Assembly (NCBI GenBank): GCA_025356615.1
Contig: JANXSH010000329.1
Span: forward strand, 1-8,399
From: Planctomycetia bacterium
GTDB lineage: Bacteria; Planctomycetota; Planctomycetia; Gemmatales; Gemmataceae
DNA: 8,399 nucleotides
Direction: 5' to 3'
Shown piece by piece: positions 1-4,586 of this stretch; the stretch's first letter is position 1; the number at the start of each line of letters is the position of its first letter. Both the position numbers and the translations under genes were made by a program. The notes beneath the pieces were generated by a model that ran no database searches, was not told the DNA's origin, and saw only the letters and a program-made list of their open reading frames with translations.

Positions 1-1
1 A

Positions 2-1306
2 CGCTGCCTCCTCATGACGACCGACCCCGGCGACCTTGTCCTCGACCCGACGTGCGGGAGCGGCACCACCGCCTACGTCGCCGAGCAGTGGGGCCGGCGC
101 TGGATCACCATCGACACCAGCCGCGTCGCCCTCGCCCTGGCCCGCACCCGCATGATGAGCGCCCGCTACCCCTACTACCTCCTCGCCGACTCGACCGAGG
201 GCCGACGCAAGGAGGCCGAGTTGACCGGCCAACCGGCCCCCGTCGCCGAAACCACCGACGACATCCGGCGCGGCTTCGTCTACAAGCGCGTGCCGCACGT
301 CACGCTCAAGAGCATCGCCAACAACCCGGACATCAGGGAGGGCATGACGCGCCAGGAGATCGACGCCGCGATCGCGCGGCACGCGGACACCGAGACGCTC
401 TTCGACCAGCCCTACGAGGACAAGGCGATCCTCCGCGTCTGCGGCCCGTTCACCGTCGAGAGCCTGTCGCCGCACCGCGTGATGCCGGGCGACGGTACGC
501 CCGCGCCGGCGGCGACGCCCGGCACCTTCGTCCAGACGATCCTCGACAACCTCCGCAAGGCCGGCGTCCAGAACACGAAGAAGGGTCAGCGCCTGACGTT
601 CGACCGGCTCGACCTCTGCGCCCAGGATCCGCTCACCTACCAGGGCGAATACACCGACGAATCGGGCCAGTCACGCCGGGTCGCGGTCTGCCTCGGCCCG
701 GAGTTCGGCACCGTGGGACCGGACCTGATCCAGCGGGCGGCACGCACCGCCCACCGGGGACTCGGCTATGATCTCCTCTTGATATGCGGCTTCGCCTTCG
801 ACCCGCACGTCTCCGAGGAGAGCCTCCTCGTCGAGAAGCAGATGGGCAAGATCAAGGTCTTGCTCGTCCGCATGAACCCCGACCTGGCGATGGGCGAAGA
901 CCTCAAGAAGACCGGGGCGGCCAACCTCTTCATGGTCTTCGGCGAGCCGGACATCGAGACGAAGCGCCAGCCCGACGGCCGGTTCGTCGTCGAGTTGAAG
1001 GGGCTAGACGTGTTCGACCCGACGACGGGCGAGCTGCGCACCAGCAGCACCGACGACATCGCGTGCTGGTTCCTCGACACCGACTACGACGGCGAGAGCT
1101 TCTTCGTCCGCCACGCCTACTTCTGCGGCGGCGGCGACCCCTACGAGAAGCTGAAGCGAGCGCTGAAGGCCGACATCGACGAGGCCGAGTGGGGGAAGCT
1201 CTACTCCACGACGAGCATGCCCTTCGACAAGCCGACGACGGGTAAGGTGGCGGTGAAGGTCATCAATCACTACGGGGACGAGGTGTTGAAGGTGTACGCG
1301 CTGTGA
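2..1306 (+). CDS. Site-specific DNA methyltransferase, type III Mod-like, C-terminal part (5' end outside window)
   Basis: This would transfer a methyl group from S-adenosylmethionine to an exocyclic amino group of adenine or cytosine in DNA. The frame is open to the left edge, and the first in-window ATG (base 14) falls just before the AdoMet motif, so the true start lies upstream. Counting from that ATG, the motif I loop DPTCGSGT is at residues 11-18, followed by GRRWITID (27-34), the usual beta strand after it. In beta-class methylases the catalytic DPPY motif and target-recognition region precede motif I, so they should lie off-window. The remaining ~390 residues are a long C-terminal extension, including a stretch around MGKIKVLLVRMNPDL (276-290), of the kind I recall from large Mod proteins paired with DEAD/DEAH helicase restriction subunits. 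No restriction subunit is visible here. The 3' end overlaps the convergent deaminase-like gene by 44 bp. The methylase fold is confident; the system type is inferred. Confidence 0.85.
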   Translation, partial: RCLLMTTDPGDLVLDPTCGSGTTAYVAEQWGRRWITIDTSRVALALARTRMMSARYPYYLLADSTEGRRKEAELTGQPAPVAETTDDIRRGFVYKRVPHVTLKSIANNPDIREGMTRQEIDAAIARHADTETLFDQPYEDKAILRVCGPFTVESLSPHRVMPGDGTPAPAATPGTFVQTILDNLRKAGVQNTKKGQRLTFDRLDLCAQDPLTYQGEYTDESGQSRRVAVCLGPEFGTVGPDLIQRAARTAHRGLGYDLLLICGFAFDPHVSEESLLVEKQMGKIKVLLVRMNPDLAMGEDLKKTGAANLFMVFGEPDIETKRQPDGRFVVELKGLDVFDPTTGELRTSSTDDIACWFLDTDYDGESFFVRHAYFCGGGDPYEKLKRALKADIDEAEWGKLYSTTSMPFDKPTTGKVAVKVINHYGDEVLKVYAL

Positions 1307-2054
1307 TCGATTTCTTGCCAGATGGTCTCTTCTTTGACTTCTCGGGCGGCGTGCCAGACGGGGCAACTTGCGATTGGGTCTTCGACTTGGACTTTTTAAG
1401 GATCAGGTCGGGGGCGCTGGAGATGGTCGCCACCGTCAATTGTGCGATGGTGTCATTCTCGCGGAGAACAAAATCGAACGGGCCGAGGTTGGTGATCTCC
1501 AGGGTAATCTTCCCACTCCATCCGGCGTGGATCGTCGGCGCTGTGAAGTGAACCATGATGCCGGTTCTCGCCTGAGAACTTTTGGCGTTTACGAAGCAGA
1601 TGAGTTCTGGGTGCCGCTGAGCCGCAGCCGGGGACAGTAGGTCGATCTTTGGCGTTCCGACGGTTTCTTTGGTCGTCCACAACAGGAACCCGAATCGCTT
1701 GACCACCACCTCGTCGGGGTTTCTCCGGCGAAAGACGAGGGGGGCATTCGTAGCATCCGAGGGTGGCTCTGCGGAGACATCGGTCAGATATCTGCCCGAG
1801 ATGACATTGAAATCGAACGTGCCCAAACGGATTTCGTTCGGCGAACCACGGGCGGTCCCTCTGCCCAACACCACGTTTTGCAAGTCGGCATTGTAGGTCT
1901 CGATATCCCAGACTCTCGCGCCCTGGTCGATCGAGTTGAGGTGGAGGTCGATGGAGGTCTCGTCGTACCCCGCCGTGAAGTGTTCGGGCGGGGGATCGAC
2001 GATGAGTTTGCCGCACTCGATGGCCCATTTGATGTCACGGTTGGAGAGATACAT
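1263..2054 (-). CDS. dCTP deaminase/dUTPase-fold protein, divergent (263 aa)
   Basis: Family enzymes deaminate dCTP to dUTP, or hydrolyse dUTP, as trimers in the cytosol; some relatives deplete dCTP as an anti-phage defence. Landmarks match E. coli Dcd: N-terminal LSNRDIKWAIECGKL (3-17), SIDLHL (34-39), then KSSQARTGIMVHFTA (158-172), aligning with Dcd's RSSLARLGLMVHVTA, and HAGWSGKITLEITN (176-189), where E186 matches the catalytic Glu. Oddities: Lys158 replaces the usual first Arg; about 30 extra residues lie between SIDLHL and FGFLLW; the C-terminal KY..Q.G-type lid motif is absent, replaced by a Lys/Ser/Pro-rich tail (219-263) whose end overlaps the methylase gene. Start: I prefer the ATG at 2054 because GGAG lies 9 nt upstream and the N-terminus then aligns with Dcd; an ATG at 2069 has no spacer after its purine-rich stretch. 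The start overlaps the upstream gene by 20 bp, suggesting translational coupling. Fold confident; activity uncertain. Confidence 0.8.
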   Translation of the reverse strand: MYLSNRDIKWAIECGKLIVDPPPEHFTAGYDETSIDLHLNSIDQGARVWDIETYNADLQNVVLGRGTARGSPNEIRLGTFDFNVISGRYLTDVSAEPPSDATNAPLVFRRRNPDEVVVKRFGFLLWTTKETVGTPKIDLLSPAAAQRHPELICFVNAKSSQARTGIMVHFTAPTIHAGWSGKITLEITNLGPFDFVLRENDTIAQLTVATISSAPDLILKKSKSKTQSQVAPSGTPPEKSKKRPSGKKSITARTPSTPRPRSD

Positions 2055-2364
2055 GGGCGAGTTCTCCATTCCTCACAAGGGAGGAGTTCGGGAGTTCGTA
2101 GATGTCGTTGTCCGGCAAATTGACTCGAGACGTGGCGGGAGTTTCGCCATCCCCGAGCAGCAAACCCACAACATACCCCGCGACAGACTCGGACCGCAGC
2201 AACTGCGACTCGAGTGGTTTTTTGTCTTGATCGCGGCAGTAACCTCTGGGGCTGACGCCCGCCAGGTGGTCGCTTCCTCGAGTGGTAACATGGAAGACCA
2301 ACTCGCTAGGAAACCCACCCCTGGTAAACGAACATTCGACCAGGACGACCTCTCCTCTGTGCAT
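2035..2364 (-). CDS. Hypothetical protein, 109 aa, coupled to the dCTP deaminase-like gene
   Basis: I do not recognise this family. The ATG at 2364 has a strong ribosome binding site (AGGAG, 8 nt spacer). The frame extends a further 43 codons upstream to 2493, but that part is compositionally poor, would begin inside the promoter and lacks a good ribosome site. The protein opens with RGEVVLVECSFTRGG, vaguely like the first strands of MazF/PemK toxins or other small SH3-like barrels. A hydrophobic stretch GYVVGLLLGDG sits around residues 63-73, and the C-terminus contains VNLPDNDIYELP near residues 81-92. There is no signal peptide, membrane helix or cysteine motif. It is the first gene of a two-gene unit and ends 20 bp inside the deaminase-like gene, so the two products are probably made together. 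A role as partner, regulator or toxin component is a guess from context only. That it is a real gene is fairly secure. Confidence 0.68.
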   Translation of the reverse strand: MHRGEVVLVECSFTRGGFPSELVFHVTTRGSDHLAGVSPRGYCRDQDKKPLESQLLRSESVAGYVVGLLLGDGETPATSRVNLPDNDIYELPNSSLVRNGELAHVSLQP

Positions 2365-2454
2365 GGGAATTTCTCCTACCGGGCGATCCGATCTTCTTCC
2401 ATACGATGGGCAAACCCCACGCCGGTATACGAAGTATCGTGCTTTTGCGATTAG

Positions 2455-2503
2455 AGCTTGACAATCAATGAAGCATAGTGTACAAAATATCATATGTCAA
2501 GCT
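2455..2503. repeat. 9-bp perfect inverted repeat AGCTTGACA / TGTCAAGCT overlapping the promoter
   Basis: AGCTTGACA at 2455-2463 is exactly mirrored by TGTCAAGCT at 2495-2503, with 31 bp between. The right arm contains the -35 of the minus-strand promoter. The left arm supplies TTGACA on the plus strand, 17 bp from TACAAA (2481-2486), a possible opposing promoter. It could be an operator pair, a pair of overlapping face-to-face promoters, or the ends of a very small insertion. The symmetry is seen; the role is inferred. Confidence 0.5.
2472..2500 (-). promoter_or_regulatory. Sigma70-type promoter for the 109-aa/deaminase-like operon
   Basis: Read on the minus strand, a perfect -35 TTGACA (2500-2495) is followed after 17 bp by -10 TATGCT (2477-2472, 4 of 6 consensus). 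Transcription would start near 2465 and leave a leader of roughly 100 nt. This is the closest match to the textbook consensus in the window, unusual in GC-rich DNA, and suggests strong expression unless repressed. Confidence 0.65.
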
Positions 2504-2521
2504 AGGGGTGAGGTCTTTCGG

Positions 2522-3403
2522 TCATCCACCCCACCGCCGCCCCGTCAGCCGCTCATACGCCTCGACGTACTTCGCCCGCGTCCGCTCCACCACCTCATCG
2601 GGCAGCATCGGCGGCCTGCTGTTCTTGTCCCAGGTCGTCGTCTCCAGCCAGTCGCGGACGAATTGCTTGTCGAACGACGGCGGGCTTTGGCCGACCGCGT
2701 ACTCGTCGGCGGGCCAGAAGCGCGAGCTGTCCGGCGTCAGCACCTCGTCGATGAGGATGAGCCTGCCGTCGGGGAGTCGGCCCCACTCGAACTTCGTGTC
2801 CGCGAGCAGGATGCCGCACGTCGCCGCGTGCGTTCGCGCCTTCCGGTAGAGGTCCAGGCTCCGCCCGCGCAACTCGTCGGCGGTCGCTTCGCCGACCAGG
2901 CCCGTCATGGTCGCGAAGGAGACGTTCACGTCGTGTCCGGTCTCCTCCTTTGTCGCGGGGGTGAAGATCGGTTCGGGGAGTTGCTCCGCCTGGCGCAACC
3001 CCTCGGGGAGCGCGACGCCGCACACGGCGCGCGACCGCCGGTACTCCTTCCAGCCCGACCCGGCGAGGTAGCCGCGCACGACGCACTCGATCGGAACGAC
3101 GTTCGCTTTCTTCACCAGGCACGTTCGGCCCGAAAGCTCGGGGCGCGAGGCGAAGGACGGGGGCATGGCGGCGAGGTCCGCGCTGAGGAGGTGGTTCTCC
3201 ACGCCGAGGCGATCGAGCCAGAAGAGCGTGAGGGCCGTCAGGATTCGGCCCTTGTCCGGGATGCCCGTCGGCAAGACGTGGTCGAACGCGCTGATGCGGT
3301 CGGTCGCCACGAGGATGAGGCGGTCGCCGAGGTCGTACACATCGCGAACCTTGCCGTGCCGACAGGGGACGCCGGGGACATCACTCTGGAGTAGCGCGGA
3401 CAT
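2522..3403 (-). CDS. purC: Phosphoribosylaminoimidazole-succinocarboxamide synthase (SAICAR synthase)
   Basis: This enzyme joins aspartate to CAIR using ATP to form SAICAR in de novo purine synthesis, in the cytosol. At 293 aa it is the longer form, like yeast Ade1 rather than the ~240-aa E. coli PurC. The N-terminal nucleotide-binding segment HGKVRDVYDLGD (16-27) and ATDRISAFDHVLPTGIPDKG (33-52) is intact. Family signature 1 is VVPIECVVRGYLAGSG (102-117) and signature 2 is LLADTKFEWG (199-208), followed by LIDEVLTPDSSRFW (217-230), which closes the active site. The ATG at 3403 has GAGGA six bases upstream. It is transcribed alone, divergently from the hydrolase at 3565, with no other purine gene in the window. 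Nothing in it looks damaged or foreign, and its composition matches the GC-rich background. Confidence 0.97.
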   Translation of the reverse strand: MSALLQSDVPGVPCRHGKVRDVYDLGDRLILVATDRISAFDHVLPTGIPDKGRILTALTLFWLDRLGVENHLLSADLAAMPPSFASRPELSGRTCLVKKANVVPIECVVRGYLAGSGWKEYRRSRAVCGVALPEGLRQAEQLPEPIFTPATKEETGHDVNVSFATMTGLVGEATADELRGRSLDLYRKARTHAATCGILLADTKFEWGRLPDGRLILIDEVLTPDSSRFWPADEYAVGQSPPSFDKQFVRDWLETTTWDKNSRPPMLPDEVVERTRAKYVEAYERLTGRRWGG

Positions 3404-3438
3404 GGCGGATCCTCAGTTTTCGGGACCAATACTTCGGC

Positions 3439-3466
3439 AGTATAGCCAAGTGTAGGGGCGTGCGAA
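3439..3466 (-). promoter_or_regulatory. Candidate purC promoter
   Basis: On the minus strand, TTCGCA (3466-3461) is 16 bp from TATACT (3444-3439), which matches five of six positions of the -10 consensus. The predicted start near 3432 leaves a short leader of about 28 nt carrying GAGGA before the ATG. The -10 is good; the -35 is weak. Confidence 0.45.
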
Positions 3467-3498
3467 GAGGGAGAAGCAGAATTCATCGTTCCGGGGGC

Positions 3499-3528
3499 TT
3501 GTCATCGATGGATCCTTCGGCGTAGACT
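3499..3528 (+). promoter_or_regulatory. Candidate promoter of the MBL-fold hydrolase
   Basis: TTGTCA (3499-3504) lies 18 bp from TAGACT (3523-3528, four of six consensus). A start near 3536 would give a leader of about 30 nt ending in GGGAGG and the GTG start at 3565. The fit is moderate, and other weak hexamers exist nearby. Confidence 0.35.
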
Positions 3529-3564
3529 CGATAGGGTAGGAAAAGTCTCGGGAGGTCCACCCGC

Positions 3565-4326
3565 GTGCATGTGACCATCGTTCCCTCGTCGCAGCCCGGA
3601 CAGCTCTCGCAGCTGTTCACGAGCTACGTCGTCAACGGTCGCGTCGCCATCGACGCCGGCTGTCTCGACGGCGTCGGCAGCGTCGAAGACATGGGCCGCA
3701 TCAAGCACGTCTTCCTGACGCACTCCCACCTCGACCACGTCGCCACGCTCGGCCCCTTCCTCGACGCGGTCTACGACGGCTCCGGCGACTGCGTACAAAT
3801 CTACGGCAACGCCCACACGCTGGACTGCCTCCGCAAGGATATCTTCAACAATCGGCTGTACCCCGATTTCTTGCACATCTCGACGTTCCGACCGCCGTAC
3901 CTAGTGTTGCACGAGGTGATGCCGGGCGTGGCCGTCGTGGCCGACGGGTTGCGGGTCACGCCGATCGAGGTGGACCACGTCGTCCCGACGCTCGGATTCA
4001 TCATCGAGGACGACCACTCGGCCATCGTCATCCCCTCGGACACCGCCCCGACGGAGGCCATCTGGAAAGAGGCCGCCCGCCGGAAGAGCCTGGCGGCGGT
4101 GTTCCTCGAATGCACCTTCCCCAACGAGATGCGCTGGCTCGCCGAGATAGCCCGCCACCTGACGCCAGACCTCTACGCTTTGGAGATCGTCAAACTCGGC
4201 AGGCCCATGCGGTTCATCACGGTCCACGTCCACCCGCGCCACCGGGCCATCGTCGAAGCCGAGCTGCTCGCGAAGAAGCTGCCCGGCGTCGAGATCGGGG
4301 TGCCGGGGAAGACGTACACATTCTGA
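3565..4326 (+). CDS. MBL-fold hydrolase, class II 3',5'-cyclic-nucleotide phosphodiesterase-like
   Basis: This is a 253-aa metallo-beta-lactamase-fold protein without a signal peptide, so probably cytosolic. The metal-binding signature is HSHLDH (H53, H55, D57, H58) in the context LTHSHLDHVATLGPF, close to the class II cAMP phosphodiesterase signature HxHLDH. Further expected ligands are visible: H138 (IEVDHVVPT), D159 (IPSDT) and a C-terminal HVHPRH (221-226). The family hydrolyses the 3',5' bond of cyclic nucleotides, but the fold also covers tRNA-processing nucleases and lactonases, so the substrate is an inference. The start is GTG at 3565, supported by GGGAGG nine bases upstream. The gene is monocistronic: purC is divergent, and the stop codon (4324-4326) is the first TGA of the following repeat array, which lies between it and the cytochrome operon. 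Fold very likely; phosphodiesterase activity plausible. Confidence 0.85.
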   Translation: MHVTIVPSSQPGQLSQLFTSYVVNGRVAIDAGCLDGVGSVEDMGRIKHVFLTHSHLDHVATLGPFLDAVYDGSGDCVQIYGNAHTLDCLRKDIFNNRLYPDFLHISTFRPPYLVLHEVMPGVAVVADGLRVTPIEVDHVVPTLGFIIEDDHSAIVIPSDTAPTEAIWKEAARRKSLAAVFLECTFPNEMRWLAEIARHLTPDLYALEIVKLGRPMRFITVHVHPRHRAIVEAELLAKKLPGVEIGVPGKTYTF

Positions 4327-4379
4327 CAAGGTGACAAGGTGACAAGGTGACAAGGTGACAAGGTGACAAGGTGACACGG
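4324..4379 (+). repeat. Tandem array of seven 8-bp units (TGACAAGG)
   Basis: Six exact copies of TGACAAGG (4324-4371) are followed by one variant, TGACACGG (4372-4379). The array begins exactly on the stop codon of the preceding gene, whose TGA is the first three bases of the first unit. With an 8-bp period, copy number can change by slippage without touching the protein. I recall the same motif from many spurious planctomycete proteins reading SPCHLVTLSPCHLVTLS, which suggests a lineage-typical intergenic repeat; that recollection was not checked. Confidence 0.95.
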
Positions 4380-4430
4380 CATGGTCTTCATTCGCTCCTG
4401 TTCACCTTGTCACCTTGTCACCTTGTCACC
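4346..4430. repeat. Long inverted repeat: 29-bp perfect stem built from the octamer
   Basis: Three inverted copies of the unit (CCTTGTCA at 4405-4412, 4413-4420 and 4421-4428) face the direct array. Bases 4346-4374 and 4402-4430 pair perfectly over 29 bp with a 27-nt loop, and the left arm can slide by 8-bp steps to give alternative registers. No U tract follows, so this is not a classical intrinsic terminator. It could still separate the hydrolase transcript from the cytochrome operon or protect the 3' end of the mRNA. Confidence 0.85.
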
Positions 4431-4537
4431 CGAGCGAAGCGAGTCACCCGATCGTGCCGGATTCACCGCCTGGGCGATTCGTAGAACACTCGCCGTCTGG
4501 GCAACCGGGGCGCTTTACCCTTGACGCTTTCGCTCCG
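4431..4537. other. Intergenic stretch upstream of the cytochrome promoter
   Basis: Starting with CGAGCGAAGCGAG (4431-4443), a short direct repeat of CGAG, this roughly 107-bp stretch has no credible open frame. A TTGACG hexamer at 4521-4526 could act as a -35 with CATGAT (4543-4548) after 16 bp, but it is 27 bp from the better -10 at 4554. Confidence 0.4.
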
Positions 4538-4569
4538 CATCGCATGATGATGGTACAATTCATGCGATG
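4538..4569. promoter_or_regulatory. 10-bp perfect inverted repeat around the cytochrome -10 box (probable operator)
   Basis: CATCGCATGA (4538-4547) is mirrored exactly by TCATGCGATG (4560-4569) with a 12-bp centre (4548-4559) that contains the TACAAT -10 box. Each arm sits on one side of the box, as expected for a dimeric repressor site. The promoter would start transcription near 4566, so most of the palindrome is not transcribed, which argues against an RNA hairpin. The symmetry is seen; the regulator is unknown. Confidence 0.6.
4551..4559 (+). promoter_or_regulatory. Extended -10 promoter of the multihaem cytochrome operon
   Basis: TGGTACAAT is a TGN-extended -10 with five of six core matches. 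Extended -10 promoters can work without a good -35, and none stands at the right distance here. A start near 4566 leaves a ~20-nt leader with GGAG (4577-4580) six bases before the ATG at 4587. Confidence 0.5.
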
Positions 4570-4586
4570 AACCCCCGGAGCGCCGT

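Larger units (their letters stand above)
2365..2521. other. AT-rich intergenic region between purC 3' end and the 109-aa gene
   Basis: This is the most AT-rich stretch in the window, especially 2440-2500. It holds the promoter of the minus-strand two-gene unit, a 9-bp inverted repeat, and an untranslated leader of about 100 nt between the predicted transcription start (~2465) and the ATG at 2364. I see no convincing terminator after purC; the inverted repeat has a 31-nt loop and no U tract. Confidence 0.6.
3404..3564. other. Divergent intergenic promoter region (purC / MBL hydrolase)
   Basis: This 161-bp gap between two outward-facing genes contains a candidate promoter for each. I see no riboswitch-like fold; in particular, no purine-riboswitch core could be recognised by eye upstream of purC. 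The ribosome binding sites are GAGGA (3414-3410, minus strand) for purC and GGGAGG (3550-3555) for the hydrolase. Confidence 0.6.

Noticed and set aside
1936..2454. 172-codon plus-strand open frame across the deaminase/109-aa junction
   Set aside because: It runs antisense to two overlapping minus-strand genes with better coding evidence, and it shows no domain.
2365..2493. N-terminal 43-codon extension of the 109-aa protein
   Set aside because: It would start inside the predicted promoter, lacks a ribosome site and has unlike composition. The internal ATG at 2364 has AGGAG at ideal spacing.
2468..3394. 308-codon plus-strand open frame opposite purC
   Set aside because: Arg/Val-rich antisense shadow of a confidently identified gene. 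An RNA from this strand remains possible, but not this protein.
3404..3564. Purine riboswitch or PurR-type box upstream of purC
   Set aside because: The predicted leader is only about 28 nt and no conserved core could be recognised.
3901..4377. Open frame on the minus strand starting SPCHLVTLSPCHLVTLS
   Set aside because: The N-terminus is just the octamer repeat translated and the rest is antisense to the MBL hydrolase. It is a typical spurious call.
4324..4430. CRISPR array or intrinsic terminator
   Set aside because: An 8-bp period with no spacers excludes CRISPR. The hairpin lacks a U tract, so a standard intrinsic terminator is not supported.
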